This document shows, one piece after another, positions 51,443-60,353 of a stretch of 64,000 nt of DNA. Under the pieces are notes generated by a model that made no database searches, was not told the DNA's origin, and was given only the letters and a program-made list of their open reading frames with translations. Position numbers and translations under genes: made by a program. Within the stretch, counting starts at the first letter, position 1. Every line of letters starts with the position of its first letter. Source of the DNA: Oceanobacillus arenosus (GTDB lineage Bacteria; Bacillota; Bacilli; Bacillales; Amphibacillaceae); contig NZ_PIOC01000004.1 of the NCBI RefSeq assembly GCF_003369575.1, positions 37,940 to 101,939 of the forward strand, written 5' to 3'.

Positions 51443-52219
51443 GTGTCCAGATCACTTGATGAGACGAGGTTTTGGTCAAGAATTATGAAAGAGCATTCAT
51501 TATTTTTAAGTTTAGGATTCAGCTATGGTGATACAAAGCTAATTGAAGAGGCACAGGATTTCATCACTTTATTTGAAAGGATTGAAGAGAAGCTAAGCAA
51601 GTTTTCCATGAACTCCGATCCACAGGAGGTCGCTAGGTTCAATGTAGAGGTGTATCAAGCTGCAACTTCGATTTGGGCATATAAACGAAAGGTCCTTGGC
51701 TTAACCTTAAATTGCGACATTCGTTCCAATAACTATCCATTATTGCTTGACCATACGAGTCGAGAGGCTGCGTATTTTGCAAACCGCTTAAAGGATTTAA
51801 ATGAGGGAAAATTACAACCATTACCCGAAACTATTATTAAAGAGAATGTTTTCTTCTTAAGAATCATGGCAGATCACTCGAAATTTATCGGTCATTTGCT
51901 TGATCCTTCTGAGCGCAAATTAGTGGAACAGGCAAGGGAGTTTAGTCACGACTTCGATCAGCTCGTCTTTCAAGCATTAGATCTCGATTCAATGAGACCA
52001 CAATCAGAAACAGTTCCTATTCTAGATCAATTTCTCGATCAAAACCGTGTTTCCGTTAAATCTCTACGTGAATTCAAGAAAACAGCGAGTGAGTTAATTA
52101 ATGAATGTAAAATAAAAAGCAATATCCATCCCCTTCTTGCCGATCACGTCTTCCGAGAAGCAGATCGATTCCTTCATATTATTGATATGTTTGATGAAAG
52201 TCTCATGGCGAATCAATAG
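51443..52219 (+). CDS. DUF2935 domain protein
   Basis: 258 aa in two homologous ferritin-like four-helix halves. Each has RFWSRIMKEHSLFLSLGF or VFFLRIMADHSKFIGHLL, and ends in HPLLADHVFREADRFL or YPLLLDHTSREAAYFANRL. The H-x-E-type pairs could bind a di-metal centre. The DUF2935 family is found in Bacillus spore-formers; role unknown. The GTG start is uncertain, as the best GGAGG lies 22 nt upstream. Confidence 0.78.
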   Translation: MSRSLDETRFWSRIMKEHSLFLSLGFSYGDTKLIEEAQDFITLFERIEEKLSKFSMNSDPQEVARFNVEVYQAATSIWAYKRKVLGLTLNCDIRSNNYPLLLDHTSREAAYFANRLKDLNEGKLQPLPETIIKENVFFLRIMADHSKFIGHLLDPSERKLVEQAREFSHDFDQLVFQALDLDSMRPQSETVPILDQFLDQNRVSVKSLREFKKTASELINECKIKSNIHPLLADHVFREADRFLHIIDMFDESLMANQ

Positions 52220-52272
52220 GAAAACCGTGGTATTCACAGATAATGTAAGTATCTTTTCTTCAAACAACGGAG

Positions 52273-52930
52273 TTGAATGTGGTAAGGGGGCTATATATTC
52301 AATTAAATGCTATTCTGGAGAGCCAGCTAGTAGCACATTATGATATGAAAGCAGATACAGTGAACGACCAAACAGGAAATGGCAAGCACGCAACATTAAC
52401 TTGTGTGAATTGGGAAAAGGAACCAGATACTCAATTTCAACGAAACTATATTTTATTAAATGGGAATTCGGACTATTTAAGAGTTCCTATGTCTACCTCT
52501 ACGGAGTATGTATATCTTGAAATGAAACGGTTAAATGGTGATTTAACTGGGATTATTTTAGATGGTAGACCCCTCTATAACAAATCTGTATGCAACTAAT
52601 TTGGATAATATTGAATTTGATGGGGTAGTCACAACCTCAAAGTCAGAAAACCTTACAACTATGATTTAATCATCAGACTTTAGTGAAATTTTAATAAAAT
52701 TAACTAATACGACAAGTGCAAGAGCAGAGTTAACCCTTGGTGCAAGCTACACGAATAATCAATCAGACAGTCATTTGAATGCAGAAGTTCATGGAATAAA
52801 ATTTTATGATTGAAATGAACTTATTGGAACAATTTAAGTTTAATAATGGAACTAATGACAAAGCATTACACGGAAAAGATCTTGACACCAGAGGTGAAAT
52901 CTTTGATACATGGGGGCATGCATAGAATGG
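52273..52930 (+). pseudogene. Relic of a LamG-type phage tail protein
   Basis: The 5' part encodes a laminin-G/concanavalin-like segment (LVAHYDMKADTVNDQTGNGK, HATLTCVNWEKE, YILLNGNSDYLRVPM). It is broken by frameshifts and stops after codon 105. Further down, AELTLGASYTNNQSDSHLN and EVHGIKFYD then TGA appear in another frame. Phage tail-fibre or minor structural proteins carry such domains. It forms the start of a decayed tail module. Confidence 0.65.
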
Positions 52931-52940
52931 AGGTAATACT

Positions 52941-53963
52941 ATGGTTTTGAATCCTAAGTTCGAAGACTTTATTGGACAAGGAATGGTGTCATTTTCTTAT
53001 GACGACGGTGCAATGAACAACTATGATTTAGGAATACCATTACATGAAGAATATAATCTCCCTGCAACCTTTAACATAATTACGTCAATTGTTGATGGAA
53101 CATTGGAGCAAGGGGCAAAAGCTTTTGCATTAGATTATTTTGGTATGCCTATTACAAGAGCGCAAATAATAGAAATGTCAAATTTAGGTTATGAAATAGC
53201 AGCCCATACCCATACTCACCCTATACAACATCGTCAAGGAAGATTCCTTTCTGATTATACAGCAGAAGAAGTACTTTATGAATATACTACTGCAAATGGC
53301 TTGCTAAGGAAGTGGGGTATACCACGAATTGAGGGGTTTGCTGTTCCTGGTTCCAAGTGGACTCCCACGATTGCTGATTTGGCTAAACCTCATTATAGGT
53401 ATGTACGCTCATTAGGAAATCGGTCAGTTATACCATACCCACCAACTGACCCATATAACCTACCTTCTTTTTTTGTAGGTGGTACTACTTCTGTTAAAGT
53501 GATAAAAGCAAAAATTGACGAAGCAATATCTCAGAAAAAATGGTTAATAATTATGATGCACGGTTTGACAAAGCAAACGGGAAACGTGCAAGAATACCTC
53601 TATTCGACTGAAAGGTTGGAACAGATTTTTCAATACATTGCTTCTAAGCCAGAAGAACAATTATTGGCTGTAAATCAACAGGACGCATTACGTTTCATAA
53701 CTAACTTGGGTGATTTTGTTGTAGATAAAATATCATTATCGTTAAGTGGTAAAACATTAAAGGCAACTGGGTTTGACGAATATAATAACCCTGTACCAAC
53801 AACAAGAGGATTTAACCCTAAATGGTCTGTCGTAAATGGTGACGTTACATTAACAACAAACTCAGACGGATCTGCATCTGTGTTAGGTAAGGGGACTATC
53901 AGAGTTAAGGACGCAAACAACCGCAAGATTTATTCCAAAAGAAATGTAAATGTTGTGTCATAA
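52941..53963 (+). CDS. Polysaccharide deacetylase with C-terminal Ig-like domain
   Basis: 340 aa. NodB-type fold: the catalytic Asp/metal Asp pair is in VSFSYDDGAMNNY, the metal His pair in IAAHTHTHPIQHR, and the late His in IIMMHGL. Residues about 255-340 form a bacterial Ig-like/BIG2 domain (KISLSLSGKTLKATGFDE). No signal peptide. It is intact amid decayed phage genes; deacetylases of this kind occur with phage tail modules and may act on host polysaccharide. RBS GGAGG before the ATG. Confidence 0.8.
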   Translation: MVLNPKFEDFIGQGMVSFSYDDGAMNNYDLGIPLHEEYNLPATFNIITSIVDGTLEQGAKAFALDYFGMPITRAQIIEMSNLGYEIAAHTHTHPIQHRQGRFLSDYTAEEVLYEYTTANGLLRKWGIPRIEGFAVPGSKWTPTIADLAKPHYRYVRSLGNRSVIPYPPTDPYNLPSFFVGGTTSVKVIKAKIDEAISQKKWLIIMMHGLTKQTGNVQEYLYSTERLEQIFQYIASKPEEQLLAVNQQDALRFITNLGDFVVDKISLSLSGKTLKATGFDEYNNPVPTTRGFNPKWSVVNGDVTLTTNSDGSASVLGKGTIRVKDANNRKIYSKRNVNVVS

Positions 53964-54062
53964 CCTCCTTCCCTCCGAGTGTTTATGAATGGAGAAATAT
54001 ATCACGTACCTTTAATAAAATTGTAAGAGTTTATTAATTAAAATTAATAAACAAAAAAAGGA

Positions 54063-54192
54063 AGTATTTTGCACACTGAGTTGGAAAAAGGAAAAGCCAA
54101 TCGGGACTGCGACTATTAAAGTTAGAGATTCAGGCCCTACAATTGAAGAATTATATGAGGGTAGAATATGGATAGTTCTAAATGAAGAATAA
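54063..54192 (+). pseudogene. 3' fragment of a phage tail structural gene
   Basis: A stop-terminated frame encodes TLSWKKEKPIGTATIKVRDS then GPTIEELYEGRIWIVLNEE, the kind of C terminus found in phage baseplate or tail-fibre proteins. No start or upstream portion survives. 53964-54060 shows nothing more. Confidence 0.45.
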
Positions 54193-54304
54193 GTAAGACA
54201 AGGTATATTCATTGAATTTGTAAAGACACTCAGTTTGAGTGTCTTTTTATTTTGAAAATTAATTACTCGATTACGAAAACTAATATTAAGAGTAGTGTTT
54301 TGGA

Positions 54305-54597
54305 ATGGCTAACAAACATAAAGGTTACGTTGAAGTTGAATTGGATAAAAGAGATCTTTGAGGTACACACTGAACGCATTGGCTGAAATTGAAGACCAAC
54401 TTGGTGTTCCACTTTCTGAAATGGGTAAAATGAACATGAGCATGAAAAACGTCATTGTCCTTGTATGGGCTGGGCTTATCCAAGAAGACAAAGAAATTAC
54501 TCAAGAAGACGTTGGAGAAATGATCGACTTGGAGAACTTTGAAGAAGTTCAAGGAAAAATTAAAGCATTTGGAACGGTACAAGGAAAAAACGAATAA
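54305..54597 (+). pseudogene. Phage tail assembly chaperone (TAC, gpG-like), frameshifted
   Basis: ATG at 54305 opens MANKHKGYVEVELDKRDL, then TGA. The rest of the protein, LRYTLNALAEIEDQLG, SEMGKMNMSMKNVIVLVWAG, LIQEDKEITQEDVGEMI, continues from 54358 in the next frame, as if one T were lost from the CTTT run at 54356. This is the GTA-gp10/TAC_11 type tail chaperone. Just before its stop lies an A-AAA-AAC slippery heptamer. Confidence 0.68.
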
Positions 54598-54776
54598 TTG
54601 CTTTGGATTGGAAAGAACTGAGGAACTGGCGATTCGGATCAATGAGACTCAAACCAGACGAATTTTGTAGTTTGTCAATGACTGAGTTCATGGATATGCT
54701 TGACGCTCTTATTCATGAGGAAACAGACAGGACGACGTTCAGAATCAGAGATTCACTTGGCAAACTTCACACTTAA
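54585..54776 (+). CDS. TAC frameshift extension (gpGT-like), reached by -1 slippage
   Basis: AAAAAAC at 54585-54591 is read GGA AAA AAC in the chaperone frame, so a -1 slip leads into an open frame of 61 codons (RIIALDWKELRNWRFGSMRL, KPDEFCSLSMTEFMDMLDAL) ending at 54776. This matches the gpG/gpGT arrangement of tailed phages, where the extension bridges to the tape measure protein. With the upstream gene broken it is probably no longer made. Confidence 0.55.
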   Translation, partial: KKRIIALDWKELRNWRFGSMRLKPDEFCSLSMTEFMDMLDALIHEETDRTTFRIRDSLGKLHT

Positions 54777-54892
54777 TGAATTCAACTGCAAATTATAAGA
54801 AAAAGATACAACCAACAGATTTATATAAACCTATGGATCAACAAAAGGAAGAATTAGAGGAACTTGAAAAACCTTATGAAGAAGTTTGGTAA
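54776..54892 (+). CDS. Small phage-type ORF between chaperone and tape measure relic
   Basis: 38 codons, ATG overlapping the previous TAA by one base: MNSTANYKKKIQPTDLYKPM then acidic coiled-coil-like DQQKEELEELEKPYEEVW. No RBS of note. Small proteins occur at this spot in phage tail modules; it may also be a relic. Confidence 0.35.
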   Translation: MNSTANYKKKIQPTDLYKPMDQQKEELEELEKPYEEVW

Positions 54893-54900
54893 GTAATTGA

Positions 54901-55062
54901 ATACGGGCGGTTACACTTCCAGCTCTTGCTGGAACCGCTGTGGTCATTGGAGCTTCATTTGATAAGCAAATGAGAAAGGTTCAAGCAGTTTCTGGAGCAA
55001 CTGGAGAACAGTTTGGTAGATCAAGCTCTTGAACTTGGAGCGTCGTTGAAAAGCGTAATTAA
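54901..55062 (+). pseudogene. Tape measure protein fragment
   Basis: AVTLPALAGTAVVIGASFDK then QMRKVQAVSGATGEQFG matches the N-terminal region of phage tape measure proteins. It then shifts frame, with DQALELGASLKS continuing from 55019. Nothing of the long coiled-coil body remains. Confidence 0.6.
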
Positions 55063-55090
55063 AAGGCAATTTAATCACGCCTTTCTTTTA
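55061..55090. terminator. Short terminator-like hairpin
   Basis: AAAAGGC pairs with GCCTTTCTTTT; on the minus strand it ends the GntR/ABC operon with GCCTTTTAATT. Confidence 0.45.
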
Positions 55091-55094
55091 TAAA

Positions 55095-55790
55095 TTATTC
55101 ATTCACATATTCAATATAAACATCCATCTCAGCGTTAATTTCAATTTCTCTAGGAACCTGCAAGTATAGGAGTTGCCCTCCCCAGTAAAGACTTTCAGGA
55201 ACATCTAGCCAATCCTCGTTAGGTGAATCTTTAAATTGCATCAGTGGAAATTCCTTGTCAAAAGAAGTAAATTTCAATTGTTTCGTAACAGGTAATTTAA
55301 CTACAAATCTATCATCGGATAACTGTATGTCCATTGGTCTAATAAACTTTGTTAATTCCATATTAAATCCATAAACTGGTGTCTGATAAAAAGCTGCTTT
55401 AATGGTATTGCCATCCGTCCTCTCCACCGCAATATTAACCGTGTTATTTATATCCCCTTGATATCCGATTTGAATGTGATCCAACTCATATTCAAAATCC
55501 CATTCTTCTACTAAATATTCATTTATAGATTCCACAGGTCGTTCACCAAGTAGAACCTCATCCAAATGATAATCATATTCGCTTTCTGGCGTTTGTATTG
55601 GTTCCTCTTCAGTGACAGGGACGAAGTAAAAAACACCAACGGAAAGCAGTAACACGATGACATATGCACCAAGCATCCAGTATCCCACTTTTGCAACATT
55701 TCTCCAATTAACCTTACTTATTATTATAATTCCAACTACAATAATGAGGAGCATTAGCACAATTGGTAGCATGGAAACGATAGTATTCAT
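55095..55790 (-). CDS. Membrane-anchored protein of GntR/ABC operon 2
   Basis: 231 aa. Two N-terminal helices (IVLMLLIIVVGIIIISKVNW and YWMLGAYVIVLLLSVGVFYF) are followed by an extracytoplasmic beta-rich domain from about residue 70. The family is not recognised. It overlaps the permease gene by ATGA. As the last gene of the operon it may be an accessory or sensor subunit of the transporter. Confidence 0.75.
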   Translation of the reverse strand: MNTIVSMLPIVLMLLIIVVGIIIISKVNWRNVAKVGYWMLGAYVIVLLLSVGVFYFVPVTEEEPIQTPESEYDYHLDEVLLGERPVESINEYLVEEWDFEYELDHIQIGYQGDINNTVNIAVERTDGNTIKAAFYQTPVYGFNMELTKFIRPMDIQLSDDRFVVKLPVTKQLKFTSFDKEFPLMQFKDSPNEDWLDVPESLYWGGQLLYLQVPREIEINAEMDVYIEYVNE

Positions 55791-56536
55791 TTCCTTACCT
55801 CCAATCTACTCGAAATCAATATAGCAACTGCAAAGCAAATCACAGCAGAGCCAATAAACTTGAATAAAAATGGGAAGACATTCGTTTCCTGAAAATAATA
55901 TTCTCCTATTGCCATGAAAGAACCAGGAAATATCCGTTCAAGGGCAATCAATATCCCTGCTAATACGAACGGTAAGAGCACTGGCAGCATTCGATGTAGC
56001 TGGGTAATAACGCCGAGCAAATAACCTACAGAACCGATAAGAATTAAATAACAAATCATTGCAACTATTCCTTGAAATACTTCCCCCGGTGGATAATAAA
56101 ATTCTGTTCCAATTAATAGATCAATATCGATGAAGAAATATACAATCACACGCAACAAATAACCAGATAAAATAGCCGTTATTCCGCCAGCAATACTAGC
56201 AACTATGAGAAAGGTGCAATTTGAAATGTTATTACTTAATTGATTGGATACAAAGCTAAAGCTATTTTCCCTTTCAGTCTTTGTTGTCATGATAATTGCG
56301 TGAATAAATATCCAGAGAATCGTAAAAGCAATCACGTTCGTAGTCATATATGTTGTGTAATCAAGTGACAATCCATAGATAGTTGTACCACTAAATACAC
56401 TTCCACCAACGGAGAGAAGCAACGCAATCACCTGTACTAAAACTAAGGAGCTAAATACACCATAATATGCCTTTATTTTGTATTGGAGCTGTTTTGCCAC
56501 AACAGTGCCTAATCCCATCCTATTTAAAGACATCAT
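55787..56536 (-). CDS. ABC transporter permease of GntR/ABC operon 2
   Basis: About 249 aa with six predicted membrane helices (for example VFSSLVLVQVIALLLSVGGS and LLPFVLAGILIALERIFPGS). Extracytoplasmic loops are short. No permease signature is obvious, but the position between ATPase and the anchored protein supports the call. The start is within the end of the ATPase gene, behind AGGGAGGG; ATG at 56536 or 56533 is possible. Confidence 0.78.
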   Translation of the reverse strand: MMSLNRMGLGTVVAKQLQYKIKAYYGVFSSLVLVQVIALLLSVGGSVFSGTTIYGLSLDYTTYMTTNVIAFTILWIFIHAIIMTTKTERENSFSFVSNQLSNNISNCTFLIVASIAGGITAILSGYLLRVIVYFFIDIDLLIGTEFYYPPGEVFQGIVAMICYLILIGSVGYLLGVITQLHRMLPVLLPFVLAGILIALERIFPGSFMAIGEYYFQETNVFPFLFKFIGSAVICFAVAILISSRLEVRK

Positions 56537-57410
56537 CAATCCCTCCCTTTGTTTTCTTAGTCAGAAATACACATAATTCACTGGCAGATACTTTTGATAC
56601 CTCAATCCCGAGCTGTCTAGCTTTATTTAGTGGTAGATTATCATTCTTCACAACAGAATAAGTCAAATCATCCCTAATCTGGCGAGTATGGATCACCTCT
56701 TGATTTGCTGAACACTGCATGACCATTTCTGTTCTTCCAGTTAACCCAACAGCATATTCCTTCAATTCATCTATCGGTAGATGAAAATACTTTCTCCCTT
56801 GATCAAGCAGTAGTACATCCTCCAGTAAATCTTCTATCTCCTCGAGATGATGGCTAGAAATAATGATCGTCCTCGGATATGCAAGATAATCTTTTAGGAG
56901 TGCACGGTAAAAATCACTTCTTACGGAGGCATCCATTCCAGTTGTTGGTTCATCAAACATCGTCAGCGCACATCGGGAGGCCAGGCCAATAATCATATTA
57001 AACGTACTCTTTTTCCCTTTAGACAAATGCATATGGACCTGTTTCGGATGAAAGGAAAAATAGTTAAAAAGACGTCTGGCAAGCTCTGCATCCCAGTTGC
57101 CATAAAACCTGCCCGCTTCATGTAAAATATCTGATAATGTTAGTCGATTGGAAAATTGCATCTGATCATCAACATAGATTGCATTGGCAGATATAAGAAG
57201 ATTATTGAAGGGACGCTCAGAGAATACCCTTACCGTACCATTCGTCTCCTGCCACAGCCCAGCAAGAATCTTTAATAATGTTGTCTTGCCTGCCCCATTT
57301 CTTCCAATTAGACCTGTGATCGTATTTTCCTTAATTGTAAATGACAATTCATCTAATGCCTTAAGTCGCCATTGTTGTTTTGTTAGCCCTTCACACTCAA
57401 TCACATTCAC
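56520..57410 (-). CDS. ABC transporter ATP-binding protein, YtrB-like
   Basis: 296 aa. Walker A GLIGRNGAGKTT, signature variant LSKGKKSTFN, Walker B ALTMFDEP, and H-loop SSHHLEEIEDLLED. A C-terminal domain of about 80 residues follows, as in YtrB. GTG start shares one base with the GntR stop. The signature variant LSKG is shared with the ATPase at 118-807, so the two operons encode the same transporter type. Confidence 0.88.
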   Translation of the reverse strand: MNVIECEGLTKQQWRLKALDELSFTIKENTITGLIGRNGAGKTTLLKILAGLWQETNGTVRVFSERPFNNLLISANAIYVDDQMQFSNRLTLSDILHEAGRFYGNWDAELARRLFNYFSFHPKQVHMHLSKGKKSTFNMIIGLASRCALTMFDEPTTGMDASVRSDFYRALLKDYLAYPRTIIISSHHLEEIEDLLEDVLLLDQGRKYFHLPIDELKEYAVGLTGRTEMVMQCSANQEVIHTRQIRDDLTYSVVKNDNLPLNKARQLGIEVSKVSASELCVFLTKKTKGGIDDVFK

Positions 57411-57793
57411 TACGCATCCCCCTCTAGATTCGTCATAATTCCTTTCAACATCTGAACCAACTCTACTTCACTAACATTCAACTGTTTCGCCTCAATCGCT
57501 GCCTCCAGAAGCAAGCCTTTAAGCGTTTGATTCTTTCGTTTATCTATAATCAGCCCTAGAGCTTCATTTGTCACAAACTTTCCAAGTCCCCGCTTATTAT
57601 AGAGAATATTTTCATCTGATAAGAGATTCAATCCTTTTGCAGCTGTTGCCGGATTAATGGTAAACATTTCTGCCAGCTTGTATTGCGAATATACCTTTTC
57701 ATCCTGTTTTAAGTTACCTTTCAATATTTCCGTCTCAATCCACTCCGAAATTTGTACATAAATCGGCTTAGACCCATCCGTATTAAGAATCAA
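57410..57793 (-). CDS. GntR family regulator, YtrA subfamily (operon 2)
   Basis: 127 aa, same domain plan as the GntR protein at 804-1175: PIYVQISEWIETEILKGNLK, YSQYKLAEMFTINPATAAKG and a short tail. Identical plan: regulator, ATPase, permease. A perfect TACATTA-N6-TAATGTA dyad lies across its -10 region. RBS GGAGGTGCAAGC precedes the ATG. Confidence 0.9.
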   Translation of the reverse strand: MILNTDGSKPIYVQISEWIETEILKGNLKQDEKVYSQYKLAEMFTINPATAAKGLNLLSDENILYNKRGLGKFVTNEALGLIIDKRKNQTLKGLLLEAAIEAKQLNVSEVELVQMLKGIMTNLEGDA

Positions 57794-57820
57794 GCTTGCA
57801 CCTCCTCCACTCTAAGTCAG

Positions 57821-57868
57821 TACATTAGTCATGTAATGTAGTATATGATATGTTTTCCGAAAAATCAA
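57821..57868 (-). promoter_or_regulatory. Promoter and operator of GntR/ABC operon 2
   Basis: Minus strand TTGATT (57863-57868), 17 bp, TATACT (57840-57845). The perfect dyad TACATTA-N6-TAATGTA (57821-57840) starts at the last base of the -10 and covers the transcription start. Same 7-6-7 geometry as the site at 1274-1293. Confidence 0.75.
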
Positions 57869-57877
57869 CTATATATT

Positions 57878-57906
57878 AAAAAACCTTGCAAATTTACAAG
57901 GTTTTT
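57878..57906. terminator. Bidirectional terminator
   Basis: AAAAAACCTTG pairs with CAAGGTTTTT around a 7-nt loop, just beyond the GNAT gene stop. Confidence 0.75.
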
Positions 57907-57911
57907 CGTTA

Positions 57912-58418
57912 TCACTCTTTTATTTCAATCCAAAATCTCCTTATTACACGGCCGTCCTTATCGTGGAATGGCTCATCTTCAATCCCGCCATTATTCAAAA
58001 TTACCTTTGCTGAACCGATATTATCTTCATCGCAAGTGATGAGTACTCGCTTAAGCTCTAGTTCTTTACATTTTTTCAGCGCTTTGGCCAGCATAAGTGT
58101 TGCGTAGCCCTTTCTCCGCTCCGATGGTCTAACACCGTACCCGATATGTCCACCAATATTATGTAAATAGTCGTTTAATCGATGGCGAATATTAACCATC
58201 GCAACAATACGATTCTCATCATTTATTAGAAAGTAATTTGAATTTGGCACCCAATTTTCTATGCCATGCTGACGAATCTCCAGCTCCGATAAATATTCGT
58301 CATACGTATCTTGCGCAACTAAATTAAAACTACTAGGGACCATACGCTCCGAGCCCCATTCCTTAAAATAGGCTTCATGCTCTGACTGCCACTCTTTATC
58401 TACCTTTACTAGCCTCAT
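57912..58418 (-). CDS. GNAT family acetyltransferase
   Basis: 168 aa. Motif A is GYGVRPSERRKGYATLMLAKAL; CDEDNIGSAKVILNNGGIED is the typical end of the aminoglycoside/GNAT-like group (NxxSxxxxxxxGF region); C-terminal RFWIEI. Substrate unknown. ATG behind AAGGGGGG-like site. Monocistronic, ends at a shared terminator. Confidence 0.85.
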   Translation of the reverse strand: MRLVKVDKEWQSEHEAYFKEWGSERMVPSSFNLVAQDTYDEYLSELEIRQHGIENWVPNSNYFLINDENRIVAMVNIRHRLNDYLHNIGGHIGYGVRPSERRKGYATLMLAKALKKCKELELKRVLITCDEDNIGSAKVILNNGGIEDEPFHDKDGRVIRRFWIEIKE

Positions 58419-58629
58419 ACAAATCCCCCCTTTTCTTTAGAAAGCTAATAAATTAAAAAGCACAATGGATTTAATAATTATAATCAATTACGCTTCAACT
58501 GAGAATACCTTTTTGGAGCTCATTGCCTTTTTTTAGTAAGAGTATACAAACTTGTCCCCCCTTGCTAAATGACCTAATAAAAACGCATATGAGTCACGTT
58601 ATATCGTGCTTTTTGATGAAAGTTTATTA

Positions 58630-58710
58630 TTGACAAACGATGCTATTCTGCGTTACTATATACCGGTAATAAGTAATACTGCATACCAGTAATACAAAAT
58701 ACCTGTGTTG
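58630..58710 (+). promoter_or_regulatory. Promoter region of PadR C with repeated operator-like words
   Basis: TTGACA (58630-58635), 18 bp, TACTAT (58654-58659). Just downstream, ATACCGGTAAT (58660-58670), ATACCAGTAAT (58683-58693) and ATACCTGT (58699-58706) repeat in the same direction, 23 and 16 bp apart. A second -10-like TATAAT lies at 58713. The rest of 58419-58629 shows no gene. Confidence 0.55.
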
Positions 58711-58747
58711 AATATAATAAAGAGAAATATAAATGGGGGGAGCAAAT

Positions 58748-59092
58748 TTGGAAAATATTACGGAAATGCTGAAAGGGGTGCTTGAGGGTTGTGTACTTGA
58801 AATCATCAGTCGTGGCGAAACTTACGGCTATGAAATCACGCAACGGTTGCGAGAGCTTGGCTTCACTGAGATCGTTGAAGGCACAGTTTATACGATTACA
58901 ATAAGGCTTGAGAAAAACAATCTAGTAAACATCGAGAAAAAGCCATCCAATATGGGACCACCAAGAAAATTTTACACACTCAATGCAGCAGGTCAAGAGC
59001 AACTTGAAATTTTTTGGAGAAAATGGGAATTCGTTTCAAGTAAAATTAACGAACTCAAAACTATAAAAATCAAAAGGAGAGAAGTGAAATGA
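58748..59092 (+). CDS. PadR family transcriptional regulator C
   Basis: 114 aa, [67 protein letters not shown], then one helix. TTG at 58748 follows GGGGGGAGC; an ATG 15 nt earlier would use no such site. It overlaps the next gene by ATGA. Together with its DUF1048 partner it forms the usual two-gene unit. Confidence 0.88.
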   Translation: MENITEMLKGVLEGCVLEIISRGETYGYEITQRLRELGFTEIVEGTVYTITIRLEKNNLVNIEKKPSNMGPPRKFYTLNAAGQEQLEIFWRKWEFVSSKINELKTIKIKRREVK

Positions 59093-59430
59093 ACATTTTT
59101 GAAAAAATTATCGGAAGTCTGGATGACAAGCGCGAATGGAAGGCGATGGAGGCACGTGCGAAGGCACTTCCAAGTGAGTACCACAACGCTTACAAAGCTA
59201 TCCAAAAATATATGTGGACTGCTGGTGGTGGCCCCACCGACTGGAAGGACATCAGCCTAATCTATGGTGGTATTCTAGATCTCTTCGAGGAAGGTGCAGC
59301 AGAAGGCAAGAAAGTCACTGACCTCACGGGCGAGGACGTGGCTGCATTCTGCGACGACCTAGTGAAGGATGAGCAAACCTGGAAGGACAAATATCGCAAA
59401 AAGTTGAACGATACGATTGGTCGTGGCTAG
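59089..59430 (+). CDS. DUF1048 family protein, PadR partner
   Basis: 113-aa soluble helical protein ([54 protein letters not shown]). The DUF1048 family is nearly always encoded beside a PadR regulator, as here. The 3' half uses more G and C at third positions than neighbouring genes, a hint of transfer. Function unknown. Confidence 0.85.
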   Translation: MNIFEKIIGSLDDKREWKAMEARAKALPSEYHNAYKAIQKYMWTAGGGPTDWKDISLIYGGILDLFEEGAAEGKKVTDLTGEDVAAFCDDLVKDEQTWKDKYRKKLNDTIGRG

Positions 59431-59669
59431 CGGCGAAGTCCTAGTGGATTTTCTCCTAGTACCTACAAAGAAAACAAATTCAATAGATAATCTCGACTGA
59501 ATAGCAGGTTACAAATGTGAATTGCCAAATTCAATATTCAGTTATATTTTTAACCTAGTAGTAAGTAATACAGATCAACAGTAGCGTTATTTAGAGATTA
59601 ACACTGTTGATAATGAGATATAATTAATTTTGGCGGAACAATTTCTTAATAAAAAGGGAGAAAAAATTT

Positions 59670-60239
59670 ATGTCTGATAACGTAAGACCAAGAAGTGTAA
59701 TTTTAGATTTAGCAGTTACTCTAGATGGCTTTATTGAAGGGGAAAACGGAGAAGTTGATTGGTGCATTATGGATGCTGAGATGGAATTTAATAGTTTTTT
59801 GAATCATATTGATACTATTTTATATGGAAGGAAAAGTTACGATTTATGGGGTGAATTTGCTCCAGAAAACGATGCTAATGAGACTGAAAAAGAAATGTGG
59901 GAAATAGTTCATAGTAAAGAAAAGTATGTGTTTTCTAGAACAAAAAAAAGAACTGATAATAAAGTAACTTTCATAAATGAAAATATTATTGAAGAAGTAA
60001 ATAAATTAAAGAATCAACCTGGTAAAGACATTTGGCTTTATGGTGGAACAAGTCTTATTACAACTTTTATCAATTTAGGGCTTGTTGATGAATTTAGATT
60101 ATCTGTTCACCCAGTTATTCTTGGAGAAGGAAAACCTTTATTTATAGACATAAACAAGAGGATAAATCTACAAATGGTTGACACAAAAAAGTTTTCTTCT
60201 GGCGTTGTTCAACTAATATATCGTTTGAACAGGAATTAA
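59670..60239 (+). CDS. Dihydrofolate reductase family protein (RibD C-terminal type)
   Basis: 189 aa with the DHFR-like fold: VILDLAVTLDGFIEGENGEV, DWCIMDAEMEFNS, DTILYGRKSYDL, PGKDIWLYGGTSLITTFINL (NADPH loop) and DEFRLSVHPVILGEGKPLF. The YwjB/YyaP-like group; NAD(P)H-dependent reductase of unknown substrate. RBS AAAGGGAG. AT-rich codon use. Confidence 0.87.
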   Translation: MSDNVRPRSVILDLAVTLDGFIEGENGEVDWCIMDAEMEFNSFLNHIDTILYGRKSYDLWGEFAPENDANETEKEMWEIVHSKEKYVFSRTKKRTDNKVTFINENIIEEVNKLKNQPGKDIWLYGGTSLITTFINLGLVDEFRLSVHPVILGEGKPLFIDINKRINLQMVDTKKFSSGVVQLIYRLNRN

Positions 60240-60353
60240 ACATATATTATATTTCAAAGATAATATTAGACTGTTGAATATTATTTGACAATGTGTCGTA
60301 TGAATTTATTTTGAAAATATATTCATTCGTTAAAAGTGAAAGGAATATGCCAT

